Part shown: positions 56,325-64,000 of the stretch, piece after piece
How positions within the stretch are numbered: position 1 is the stretch's first letter
Layout of the letters: each line of letters opens with the position of its first letter
Assembly (NCBI GenBank): GCA_009914555.1
Contig: WNDY01000009.1
Coordinates: forward strand, 31,303-95,302
DNA length: 64,000 nucleotides
Direction: 5' to 3'
DNA from: Xylophilus sp.
GTDB lineage: Bacteria > Pseudomonadota > Gammaproteobacteria > Burkholderiales > Burkholderiaceae_C
Made by a program: the position numbers and the translations under genes
Notes under the pieces: model-generated
Seen by the model: the letters and a program-made list of their open reading frames with translations, nothing else
Databases searched by the model: none
What the model was told of the DNA's origin: nothing

Positions 56325-58424
56325 TCAGATGCTCAGCGGATCCACATCCACCGCCCAGCGGATCAGCCCGCGGTGGGCCGGCGCCGCGCGCGTGGCCGCC
56401 AGTACTGCCTGCCAGGCGGTCAGAAAGCGCTGCAGCGCTGCCCGCGAAGGGCTTTCGACCAGCATCTGGGCGCGCTCGATGTCGGCCACCCGCTGGATGG
56501 CCATCGGCACCGCCGGGTAGCAGGTGACCCGCTCGGCGCCCGGCAGCTGCGGCGCCGCGGCTGCGGCGTCCTGCAGGAAGGCCTGGGCGGCCTCCTGCGT
56601 GCGGGCCTCGGCGCGCACCAGCGCCTGGAAGCCGAACGGGGGCATGGCGGCCATCTCGCGGTCGGCCAGTTCCTGCGCGGCGAAGGCCGGGTAGTCGTGG
56701 CGGCGCAGCGCGGCGAACAGGCTGTGCTGCGGATGGAAGGTCTGTACCCAGAGTTCGGCCTGCGCCTGCTGCGCCGCCACGAAAGCGGCGTCGCGCCCCG
56801 CCCGGCCGCCCGCCTGCATCAGGAGCGCGAACAGCCGCTCGGGCGCGCGGAAGTCGCTGGAGAACAGCGCGCCGTCCGGGTTGACCGCGGCCACCAGCGT
56901 GATGCGGCGGAAGTCGTGCCCCTTGGCCACCATCTGGGTGCCGACCAGCACGTCAACGCTGCCGTCGTGCACCGCGGCCAACTGCTGCTCCAGCGCGCCC
57001 TTGACGCGCGTGCTGTCGGCGTCGATGCGCACTATACAGGCAGGGGTTCCATTTGGCCGTGCACAATCGGCGAACGCTTCGGCTATATACTCCTCGATGC
57101 GCTCGGTGCCGCGGCCGAGCGGTGCGATGTCCGGGTTGCCGCAGGCCGGGCAGGCGCGCGGCACCGGCTCGGTGAAGCCGCAGTGGTGGCAGCGCAGCGT
57201 GCGGTCGATCTTGTGGAAGACGCGGTAGGCGCTGCAGTGCGGGCATTCGCTCTTCCAGCCGCAGTCGCCGCAGTGCAGCACCGGCGCATAGCCGCGGCGA
57301 TTCAGCAGGATGAGCGACTGCTCGCCGCGCGCGATGCGCTCGCGCAAAGCGCCCAGCAGCGGAGCCGACAGCACGGTGCCGCGCGGCTGCTGGTTCATGT
57401 CCACCAGCTTGACGCGCGGCAGCGCGCCGGCACCGATGCGGCTGGGCATGACGAGCCGCCGGTAGCGCCCGCCCGCGTCACCCGTGGCGGCATCGGGCGG
57501 ACGGCTCTGGTACCAGCTCTCCAGCGACGGCGTGGCCGAGCCGAGAATCACGCGCGCCGCCTCGCTGTGGCCGCGCCAGACGGCCAGGTCGCGCGCCGAG
57601 TAGCGGGCACCCTCCTGCTGCTTGTAGCTCGGGTCGTGCTCCTCGTCGACCACGATGAGCCTCAGGCGCGGCAGCGACGCGAACACCGCCATGCGCGTGC
57701 CGAGCACGATGCGCGCTGCGCCCGCGTGGGCCGCGAGCCAGCTGCGCAGGCGTTGCGGGTTCGTCATGCCGCTGTGCAGCGAGACGACGGCCGCGGCGCC
57801 AAAGCGCGCGGCGAAGCGCTGCTCCAGCTGGGGCGTGAGGTTGATCTCCGGCACCATGACCAGCGCCTGCGCGTCGGGGTCGGCCGCGAGCAGCGACTGC
57901 ACGCTTTGCAGGTAGACCTCGGTCTTGCCGCTGCCGGTGGCGCCGAACAGCAGGAACGGGCCATTGCCCTCGGCCAGGGCTTGCAGCGCCGCGGCCTGCT
58001 CGGGCGTCGGCTCCAGCGGCGCGGGCGGGGGCGCGCCGCCGCCCGCGCCGCCGTCGCGCCTGAGCCGGCGCGCCAGCTGGGCCGTGCTGAGTTCGCGCAG
58101 CTGCGGCGGCAGCGCGGCCAGCGCGACCTCGCCGGGCGCGCGCTGGTAGTAGCGCGCGGCGAACGAGACGAGCGCGCGCCAGGCCGCGCCCAGCGGCGCC
58201 AGGCCGTCGAGCACGCCGGCCACGTCGCGCATGGCGATGCTGCCATCGGCCGTGTCCGCCGGCGCCTGGTCGCCGTCCCAGACCACGCCCAGCACCTCGC
58301 GCCGCCCGAACGGCACGCGCACCAGCGTGCCCGGCGGCAGGGGCCGGGCGCTGCGGTAGGTCAGCAGCCCGGCCAGGGCGCTGTGGGCCGGCGTGGGTAC
58401 CGCGACGGGGAGCAGGACGGACAT
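56325..58424 (-). CDS. priA: Primosomal replication protein N' (PriA helicase)
   Basis: 699 aa. Restarts stalled forks by loading DnaB. N-terminal DNA-binding half (MSVLLPVAVPTPAHSALAGL), Walker A FGATGSGKTEVYLQSVQSLL, DEEHDPSYKQQEGARYS, and zinc ligands CGDCGW, CPHCS, CHHCG, CPACG between about residues 390 and 430. After GTERIEEYIAEAF comes ADCARPNGTPACIVRID, about 8 residues longer than in Escherichia coli PriA; this loop is copy F of the paired 53-nt element. Helicase motif AVNPDGALFSSDFRAPER intact. Start ATG 58424. Confidence 0.94.
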   Translation of the reverse strand: MSVLLPVAVPTPAHSALAGLLTYRSARPLPPGTLVRVPFGRREVLGVVWDGDQAPADTADGSIAMRDVAGVLDGLAPLGAAWRALVSFAARYYQRAPGEVALAALPPQLRELSTAQLARRLRRDGGAGGGAPPPAPLEPTPEQAAALQALAEGNGPFLLFGATGSGKTEVYLQSVQSLLAADPDAQALVMVPEINLTPQLEQRFAARFGAAAVVSLHSGMTNPQRLRSWLAAHAGAARIVLGTRMAVFASLPRLRLIVVDEEHDPSYKQQEGARYSARDLAVWRGHSEAARVILGSATPSLESWYQSRPPDAATGDAGGRYRRLVMPSRIGAGALPRVKLVDMNQQPRGTVLSAPLLGALRERIARGEQSLILLNRRGYAPVLHCGDCGWKSECPHCSAYRVFHKIDRTLRCHHCGFTEPVPRACPACGNPDIAPLGRGTERIEEYIAEAFADCARPNGTPACIVRIDADSTRVKGALEQQLAAVHDGSVDVLVGTQMVAKGHDFRRITLVAAVNPDGALFSSDFRAPERLFALLMQAGGRAGRDAAFVAAQQAQAELWVQTFHPQHSLFAALRRHDYPAFAAQELADREMAAMPPFGFQALVRAEARTQEAAQAFLQDAAAAAPQLPGAERVTCYPAVPMAIQRVADIERAQMLVESPSRAALQRFLTAWQAVLAATRAAPAHRGLIRWAVDVDPLSI
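57033..57093 (+). repeat. 53-nt paired element, copy F, inside priA
   Basis: TATAC at 57033 and TATACTCC at 57086 are exactly 53 nt apart with AACGC at offset 41-45. It codes, on the opposite strand, for priA residues about 444-463, a loop with AT-richer codons than the rest of the gene and longer than in other PriA proteins. Reading frame is kept. Confidence 0.5.
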
Positions 58425-59069
58425 GGTGGTCGAAAGTGCGGAGTCAGCGGCGGCTGCTGTTCAGGCGGCCTGGGCAAAAGCCGCCGCAAGTACTTGTCAG
58501 GCCGGGCTTTCAGCGGGAAAAGAGCGAATTTCTGTGGATAACTTTGTTGATAGCGCGAGAGCTTCTCCACTGCGGCTGTCCAGCAGTCAAGCACCCGGTG
58601 TGCAGGTTTTTCATGTGGTTCAAACAAATGGCGAGTGAAATCAACGGGTTGCAATCCGATCAGAAAGTGCGGCGCCAGCTTTGGGGCGTATCTGCCTGTC
58701 GCATCCGTTGCACCGCCCGTGTGCATAAGTGCGCCCGCGCTCCTGCCGGCCTGCCGGTCCGGCAACGCGAAAGATGCCAATTCACCTTCCAAATCTTTGC
58801 TAACGCCTTGATTTTTCAGCAATCCAGCCGCCAGACGCCGAGCCTGTGGATAACTTTGTTGATAGAAGGGCCTGAAACCGCCGCCAAGCCGTGCCCGCCA
58901 AGGCTTGGCGGCCCTCGGCGCACACATCGGCCGCGGCACGGATCCTTTTGAAATCAACGGTTTACGTGCGAGCCGGCCAGCGCACCCGCCGCGCCGGCTG
59001 GTGCGCTGCAACATGGAGCGCCGCCGCGTGTTTTGTGCATAAGTCAAGAGCTGTTTGATCTGAGCCTAC
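58425..59069. other. 645-bp hemE-priA intergenic region with paired DnaA-box sets
   Basis: Longest non-coding gap here, between hemE (3' end) and priA (5' end), both on the minus strand. It contains two spaced copies of a motif set: TGTGGATAACTTTGTTGATA (58533 and 58845), GAAATCAACGG (58637 and 58950) and TGTGCATAA (58720 and 59034), at offsets of 312, 313 and 314 bp, while sequence in between differs. The priA promoter must also be here. No gene is credible. Confidence 0.75.
58533..59042. promoter_or_regulatory. Four DnaA-box matches (TTATNCACA)
   Basis: TGTGGATAA at 58533-58541 and 58845-58853 are reverse complements of the perfect box TTATCCACA; TGTGCATAA at 58720-58728 and 59034-59042 match TTATGCACA. 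All have the same orientation. They could be an origin, a DnaA titration site, or control of priA. No other exact boxes were noticed elsewhere in the window. Confidence 0.7.
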
Positions 59070-60185
59070 TCAGCCGCGGCGCAGCGCCCGCGAATGGCTG
59101 TGCACCGCCTCGACCAGTGCGGCCACGTGCTCCGGCGGGGTGTACTGGCTGATGCCGTGGCCCAGGTTGAAGATGTGGGTCGGCCCGATCGTTGCGGGGT
59201 CGGTGTGCGGCGCGCCGAAGCGGTCGAGCACGCGGCGGGCCTCCTCGGCCACGCGCGCGGGCGGGGCGAACAGCACGTTCGGGTCCAGGTTGCCCTGCAG
59301 CGCCTTGCCGGGGCCGCCGGCGGAGCCGCCGACGCGCGCGCGGGCGGCGCCCAGGTCCACCGTCCAGTCCAGGCCCAGCACCTCGCAGTCCAGCTGTTCG
59401 GCCATGGCGTCGAGCCAGAGGCCGCCGCCCTTGGTGAAGACGATGCGCGGCACGTCCTGGCCGTCGTCGCCGGTGCGGCGCAGCTGCGCCAGGACGCGGC
59501 GGGTGTAGGCCAGGCTGAATGCCTGGAAGGCGCCGTCGGCCAGCACGCCGCCCCAGCTGTCGAAGACCATCACCGCCTGCGCGCCGGCGGCGATCTGCGC
59601 GTTGAGGTAGGCGGCCACGGCGTCGGCGTTGATCGCGAGGATGCGGTGCAGCAGGTCGGGCCGGCTGTAGAGCATGGTCTTGATGAGCCGGTAGTCGCTG
59701 GAGCCCGCGCCCTCCACCATATAGCAGGCCAGCGTCCACGGGCTGCCCGAGAAGCCGATCAGCGGCACGCGGCCGTTGAGCGCCGTGCGGATCGAGGTGA
59801 CGGCATCGAACACGTAGCGCAGTTTTTCGGGATCGGGCACGGCCAGTGCAGCCACGGCGGCCTCGTCGCGCACCGGGTGGGCGAAGCGCGGGCCTTCGCC
59901 GGCGGCGAACGACAGGCCCAGGCCCATGGCGTCGGGCACGGTGAGGATGTCGCTGAAGAGGATGGCGGCGTCGAGCGGGTAGCGCGCGAGCGGCTGCAGG
60001 GTGACCTCGGTGGCGTAATCCACATGGGTCGCCAGGCCCATAAAGCTGCCGGCCTTCGCGCGCGTGGCCACGTATTCCGGCAGGTAGCGGCCGGCCTGAC
60101 GCATCAGCCAGACAGGGGTGTGGTCGGTGGCTTGGCGGCGGCACGCGCGCAGGAAGCTGTCGTTGAGCAGGGGGGCGAAGGACAT
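59070..60185 (-). CDS. hemE: Uroporphyrinogen decarboxylase HemE
   Basis: 371 aa. Converts uroporphyrinogen III to coproporphyrinogen III in heme synthesis. [13 protein letters not shown] and [10 protein letters not shown] signature near residue 25, [34 protein letters not shown] with the catalytic Asp, [16 protein letters not shown] and [16 protein letters not shown]. Start ATG 60185 by family length; upstream frame to 60458 is leader. An insert [20 protein letters not shown] carries the normal QGNLDP motif. Intact. Confidence 0.96.
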   Translation of the reverse strand: MSFAPLLNDSFLRACRRQATDHTPVWLMRQAGRYLPEYVATRAKAGSFMGLATHVDYATEVTLQPLARYPLDAAILFSDILTVPDAMGLGLSFAAGEGPRFAHPVRDEAAVAALAVPDPEKLRYVFDAVTSIRTALNGRVPLIGFSGSPWTLACYMVEGAGSSDYRLIKTMLYSRPDLLHRILAINADAVAAYLNAQIAAGAQAVMVFDSWGGVLADGAFQAFSLAYTRRVLAQLRRTGDDGQDVPRIVFTKGGGLWLDAMAEQLDCEVLGLDWTVDLGAARARVGGSAGGPGKALQGNLDPNVLFAPPARVAEEARRVLDRFGAPHTDPATIGPTHIFNLGHGISQYTPPEHVAALVEAVHSHSRALRRG

Positions 60186-60389
60186 GGGACGGCGGCTCGT
60201 GGAGGCGGGAAAGACTGACGGGAAACGGCGCGGCCGGCCGCGCTGCGGTGCGCACGCGGTGTCCGGCACCGACGCCGGAAGGCGCGGGCAGTGTACCGGA
60301 GGGCCGGCGCGGCAGCGCCGCGAGCCGGTCCCGCCGCAGGGCCCGCAGTGGCCGTGGCCCCTGTCGGGTACCCACACTGTCAGAATATA

Positions 60390-60402
60390 AATGAATATCA
60401 TT
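60390..60402. promoter_or_regulatory. Fur-box-like inverted repeat upstream of the TonB receptor
   Basis: AATGA-ATA-TCATT is a perfect 5-bp inverted repeat 71 nt before the receptor ATG, in an A/T-rich island (60382-60403) and close to the AATGATAAT-type half sites of the Fur consensus. It suggests iron repression of the receptor gene. Confidence 0.6.
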
Positions 60403-60472
60403 ACGGCCCTCTGCGTGCCGCGCCGTTCCGGCCCGCGGCCCCTTCTCCACAACGCCATACCACAGTAAAAAC

Positions 60473-62719
60473 ATGCGTTCCCTCCCCCTTCCCCGCTCGC
60501 TGCCCCTCTCGCCGCTGGCTGCGGCCGCCGCGCTCGCGCTGTGCACTGCTGCGGCCCATGCGGCCGATGCGACCCTGTCGGAAGTCCAGGTGGTCGGCAC
60601 GGCCGAGCAGGAGCTCAAGCAGGCGCCGGGCGTCTCGGTCATCACGGCCGAGGACATCGAGAAGCGTCCGCCGGCCAACGACCTCGCCGAGACCATCCGC
60701 ACCCAGCCCGGCGTGAACCTCACGGGCAACTCCACCAGCGGCCAGCGCGGCAACAACCGGCAGATCGACATCCGCGGCATGGGGCCGGAGAACACGCTGG
60801 TGCTTATCGACGGCAGGCCCGTGACCAGCCGCAACTCGGTGCGCTACGGCTGGCGCGGCGAGCGCGACACCCGCGGCGACACCAACTGGGTGCCGGCCGA
60901 GGAGGTCGAGCGCATCGAGGTGATCCGCGGCCCGGCCGCCGCGCGCTACGGCAACGGCGCGGCCGGCGGCGTGGTCAACATCATCACCAAGGGGCCGGCC
61001 AAGGAGACGCACGGCTCCATCACCTTCTACGCCAACCAGCCGACGCACTCGGCCGACGGCAAGACGCGCCGCACTACGTTCGACCTCGGCGGCCCGCTCG
61101 GCGAGGACTTCTCCTACCGCCTTTACGGCAACGTCAACAAGACCGACGCCGACGCCGCCGACATCAACAAGGACCACGCCTACACGCGCACCGGCACGCA
61201 GGCCGGGTCCTACCCGGCTGGCCGCGAGGGCGTGCGCAACCGCGACCTCGCGGGCCGCCTGAGCTGGCGCCTGGGAGGCGGCCACACGCTGGACCTGGAC
61301 GCAGGCTTCAGCCGCCAGGGCAACATCTACGCGGGCAACACGCAGAACACCAACAGCAACACGCTGGTCACGAGCCTGGTGGGCGCCGAGACCAACCGCA
61401 TGTACCGCGAGAATTTCGCCCTGACGCACAAGGGCAAGTACGACTTCGGCACATCGCTGTCGTACCTGCAGTACACGAGTACCCGCAACACCCGCTACAA
61501 CGAGGGGCTGGCCGGCGGCGTGGAGGGCATCTTCTGCACCTTCACGAGCGTTTACTGCATGCTCGGCACCGGCATCAGCACGGCGCGGCTGAAGGACTAC
61601 ACGCTGCACTCCGAGGTCAACGTGCCGAGCCGCGTCGGCGGCTACAGCCAAGTGTTCACGCTCGGCGCGGAGGCTGTGCACTCCACGCTGACCGACCCCA
61701 ACTCGCTGTCGCTGTCCACGAGCAGCGCGGGCGCGATCACCGGCGTCTCGGCCACCGGCCGCGACACAGGAACATCCGGCACCATCCTCTCGGTGTTCGC
61801 CGAGGACAACATCGGCCTGAGCGACAGCCTGATCCTCACGCCCGGCCTGCGCTTCGACCACCACACCCAGTCCGGCAGCAACTGGAGCCCAGCGCTCAAC
61901 CTCTCGAAGGTCCTCGCCGAGAACTGGACCGTCAAGGCCGGCATTGCGCGCGCCTACAAGGCGCCCAACCTGTACCAGTCCAACCCCAACTACGTCCTCT
62001 ACAGCGCCGGCCAGGGCTGCTGGGGCGGCACCGGCAGCTACGGCTGCTACCTCCTGGGCAACAGCAGCCTCAAGCCCGAGACCAGCGTCAACAAGGAGCT
62101 CGGCATCGAGTACCGCAACGGTGGCCTGCTCGCCGGCCTGACTTGGTTCCGCAACGACTACCGCAACAAGATTGACGCGGGCCAGAGCGTCACCGGCACC
62201 ACCGGCTCCTCCTGGATCTACCAGTGGACCAACGTCCCGCGCGCGCTGGTACAGGGCTTCGAGGGCACCTTCAAGCTGCCGCTGTCGCGCACCGTGGACT
62301 GGTCCAACAACTTCACCTACATGACCGACTCGGTCAACAAGACCACGGGCGAGGTGCTGTCGATCATCCCGAAATACACCCTCAACTCTACGCTCGAATG
62401 GCGGGCGACCGGCCAGCTCGGCCTGCAGGCGACGGTGACGGCCTACGGCCGGCAGAAGCCCAAGAAATACGATTTCTACGGCAACCTCGCCACCGGCACC
62501 GCCACCGCCGAGCGCGCGCCCTACGCGCTGGTCGGCGTGAGCGGCAACTACCGCATCAGCAAGAACCTGCGCCTGACCGCCGGCATCAGCAACCTGTTCG
62601 ACAAGCGGCTCTACCGGCGCGGCAACACCCAGACCGTCAACAACATCCCCGGCGCCGGCGCCGAAACCTACAACGAGCCCGGCAGGGCGTTCTACGCCTC
62701 GCTGACCGCCTCGTTCTGA
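60473..62719 (+). CDS. TonB-dependent siderophore receptor, FepA/PfeA-like
   Basis: 748-aa outer-membrane receptor. Signal peptide [20 protein letters not shown], cleavage near HAADAT. Plug domain: [60 protein letters not shown] and [20 protein letters not shown], the catecholate-receptor phrases; then a 22-strand barrel ending in Phe (YASLTASF). FepA-like NTKT insertions and cysteines in the extracellular loops ([20 protein letters not shown]) may form disulfides. No ExbBD or siderophore synthesis genes nearby, so it probably takes up xenosiderophores. Fur-like box upstream. Confidence 0.92.
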   Translation: MRSLPLPRSLPLSPLAAAAALALCTAAAHAADATLSEVQVVGTAEQELKQAPGVSVITAEDIEKRPPANDLAETIRTQPGVNLTGNSTSGQRGNNRQIDIRGMGPENTLVLIDGRPVTSRNSVRYGWRGERDTRGDTNWVPAEEVERIEVIRGPAAARYGNGAAGGVVNIITKGPAKETHGSITFYANQPTHSADGKTRRTTFDLGGPLGEDFSYRLYGNVNKTDADAADINKDHAYTRTGTQAGSYPAGREGVRNRDLAGRLSWRLGGGHTLDLDAGFSRQGNIYAGNTQNTNSNTLVTSLVGAETNRMYRENFALTHKGKYDFGTSLSYLQYTSTRNTRYNEGLAGGVEGIFCTFTSVYCMLGTGISTARLKDYTLHSEVNVPSRVGGYSQVFTLGAEAVHSTLTDPNSLSLSTSSAGAITGVSATGRDTGTSGTILSVFAEDNIGLSDSLILTPGLRFDHHTQSGSNWSPALNLSKVLAENWTVKAGIARAYKAPNLYQSNPNYVLYSAGQGCWGGTGSYGCYLLGNSSLKPETSVNKELGIEYRNGGLLAGLTWFRNDYRNKIDAGQSVTGTTGSSWIYQWTNVPRALVQGFEGTFKLPLSRTVDWSNNFTYMTDSVNKTTGEVLSIIPKYTLNSTLEWRATGQLGLQATVTAYGRQKPKKYDFYGNLATGTATAERAPYALVGVSGNYRISKNLRLTAGISNLFDKRLYRRGNTQTVNNIPGAGAETYNEPGRAFYASLTASF

Positions 62720-62827
62720 CCGCGCCGGCCGGGTCCCTGCCCCGGGGCTATGGATGACGCACCCCCGTCGCGGGACGTTACGCGGTGAAACGCCGGCCGG
62801 CCGGCGCCGCGCGACGATCCGCCCACC

Positions 62828-63352
62828 ATGGACCGGCATGCCGTCAACCCCGCCATCGAGCAGCTCACCCACAAGAACATTGAGGCGCTGCTCTGCCATG
62901 AAGAAAAACGCCGGCACCGCAAGCCGCGCAGCCACCGCATCGTCAGCAGCATCGCCCGCTGGTGCGGCACCCTCGGATTCTTCTGGGTCAACCTGGCGTT
63001 CTTCGTCGCCTGGATCGGCTGGAACTTAGGGCCGTGGGCCTTCGACCCGTACCCGTTCACCTTCCTGATCACCACCGTCTCGCTAGAGGCGATCTTCCTG
63101 TCGATCTTCATCCTGATCAGCCAGAACCTCGACGCGGTGGAAAGTGAGCGGCGCCACCACCTGGACCTGCAGATCAACCTGCTCAACGAGCGAGAGACGA
63201 CCGCGCTGATGCGGCTGATGACCGAGGTCGCGGCCAGGGTCGGCGTCGATGACCGGTTGCTGGAAGAGGTGAACGCGCTGGCGCGCGACACCGACCCCGA
63301 GGCGGTGCTCAACCAGATCGTCAAGGCCGAGCACGAACATGCCAAGCGCTAG
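62828..63352 (+). CDS. DUF1003 membrane protein
   Basis: 174 aa. Two membrane segments (GFFWVNLAFFVAWIGWN and FTFLITTVSLEAIFLSIFIL), DUF1003 marks NLGPWAFDPYPFTFL and SQNLDAVESERRHHLDLQIN, then a cytosolic helical tail NLLNERETTALMRLMTEVAA. Function unknown, sometimes linked to cyclic nucleotide-binding proteins. Start ATG 62828; 109 bp after the receptor gene. Confidence 0.88.
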   Translation: MDRHAVNPAIEQLTHKNIEALLCHEEKRRHRKPRSHRIVSSIARWCGTLGFFWVNLAFFVAWIGWNLGPWAFDPYPFTFLITTVSLEAIFLSIFILISQNLDAVESERRHHLDLQINLLNERETTALMRLMTEVAARVGVDDRLLEEVNALARDTDPEAVLNQIVKAEHEHAKR

Positions 63353-63379
63353 ACTTTTTTCCCGTTTCCGGAGGGCCGC

Positions 63380-63742
63380 TTGAGCCCTCCCGTCGCCTTC
63401 CCCCACGGCCCCGCCGTGCCCGCCCTGGGCCTGGGCTCCTGGCACATCGGCGAAGGTCGTCGGCCGGTCGCACAGGAGATCGCCGCGCTCCAGGCTGGCC
63501 TGGACGCCGGCCTGCGCCTGATCGACACGGCCGAGATGTATGGCGACGGCCGCTCCGAGGAACTCATCGGCCGCGCCGTCGCCGGCCGGCGCGACGAGGT
63601 CTTCCTCGTCTCCAAGGTCTATCCGCACCACGCGACGGCCGAGGCGCCGCTGCGCCGGGCGCTGACGCAGAGCCTGACGCGCCTGGGCACCGGCCGGCTG
63701 GACCTGTATGATCTTGCCCCTGATTTACGGACACCTATCTAA
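63380..63742 (+). pseudogene. Aldo/keto reductase truncated by an IS3-family insertion
   Basis: Begins at TTG 63380 with GGAGGG seven bases ahead: LSPPVAFPHGPAVPALGLGS, WHIGEGRRP, ALQAGLDAGLRLIDTAEMYG, and catalytic Lys in EVFLVSKVYP. The family continues LDLYLLHWRG, but here LDLY runs into IS sequence at about 63709 and stops at 63742. Only about 110 of 275 codons are left. The rest would lie to the right of the IS, outside the window. Confidence 0.85.
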
Positions 63743-64000
63743 GCGACATTGGCCAGCTCGTACTGCTCTGGGCTGAGGTAGCCCAGGGTCGAGTGCAGCC
63801 GGATCCGATTGTAGTCAACCTCAATGTAGTCAAACACATGAGCCTTGGCCTGCTCCCGTGTGGCGAGGTGTTCACCATGGATGGCCTCGACCTTCAGACT
63901 GTGGTTCCAACTCTCCATTGCTGCGTTGTCGTAGCAGTTGCCTCTGGCACTCATGCTGGCGATCAAAGCGTATTGCTCCAACAGGGCGCGGTGCTCGCGC
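63709..64000 (-). mobile_element. IS3-family insertion sequence, transposase C-terminal end (OrfB), cut by window
   Basis: The minus-strand frame 63739-64000 reads SMSARGNCYDNAAMESWNHS, LKVEAIHGEHLATREQAKAH, VFDYIEVDYNRIRLHSTLGY and ends LSPEQYELANVA: the rve-type catalytic core end of IS3-family OrfB, with the third acidic residue in AAMESW. The terminal end seems to start with TGATCTTGCCCC at about 63709, directly after the interrupted reductase codon. Upstream orfA and the other end are outside the window. Confidence 0.88.

Noticed and set aside
58433..58951. Short frames (81 and 171 codons) in the hemE-priA gap
   Set aside because: They run through the DnaA-box repeats, have unusual composition and no family similarity.
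60401..62935. 844-codon minus-strand frame opposite the TonB receptor
   Set aside because: Antisense shadow; the plus strand has a complete receptor with signal peptide and terminal Phe.

Overview
The window is GC-rich (roughly 70% by eye), densely coded DNA from a betaproteobacterium, most likely order Burkholderiales and probably Comamonadaceae. The signs are the methylcitrate locus with AcnD rather than AcnB/PrpD, Bug-type solute-binding proteins, the ttcA-folB-SDR block, and many ABC importers. No rRNA, tRNA, CRISPR array or prophage was seen.

Layout. 1-5957: propionate (2-methylcitrate) locus with prpC, a Bug-type binding protein and acnD (cut by the window edge), divergent from a prpR/ScfR-type regulator that carries an in-frame amber codon. 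6115-9745: housekeeping block (phosphatase, DUF4136 lipoprotein, ttcA, folB, folM-like SDR). 9860-16611: an accessory island with an IS110 remnant at one edge, LysR, an M24 peptidase homologue and a PotABCD-like ABC importer whose fused permease is frameshifted, and RND efflux gene scars at the other edge. 16670-22992: a MidA-like methyltransferase, then a CUT1 sugar-type ABC importer (frameshifted binding protein) coupled to a TauD-family dioxygenase. 23263-30381 (+ strand): organosulfur operon ssuA-ssuB-ssuC-msuE-ssuD-sfnC-sfnR ending in its own sigma-54 activator. 30968-34634: an SDR and a graveyard of broken genes (Bug, two acyl-CoA dehydrogenases, LysR, GNAT). 34637-46580 (- strand): a second organosulfur cluster with two SfnB-type flavoproteins, two NtaA-type monooxygenases, SsuD, SsuA and a complete MetNIQ importer with duplicated MetQ. 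46987-63352: mostly core genes (DUF4870, DUF2905, ROK kinase, gamma-glutamyltransferase, pldA, rep, AEC carrier, priA, hemE, a TonB receptor behind a Fur-like box, DUF1003). 63380-64000: an aldo/keto reductase cut by an IS3-family element that runs off the window.

How it works together. The two sulfur clusters point to growth on sulfonates, sulfones or sulfonate-like thioethers: importers bring in the compound, MsuE supplies FMNH2, SsuD/NtaA-type monooxygenases and SfnB/C-type acyl-CoA-dehydrogenase-fold enzymes cleave C-S bonds, and SfnR with sigma-54 probably switches the first operon on.

Three non-genic signals stand out. (1) A family of about 58-bp elements: two direct YATACYCC-like motifs exactly 53 (once 54) nt apart, with an NGCGC core in nearly fixed register; at least seven copies, mostly directly after stop codons but also across a start codon and inside two genes. 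(2) The 645-bp hemE-priA gap holds four perfect TTATNCACA DnaA boxes in two sets about 313 bp apart. (3) A GC-rich dispersed repeat whose end supplies the stop codon of two unrelated genes. Several genes carry single-base lesions, so either real decay or consensus errors must be considered.
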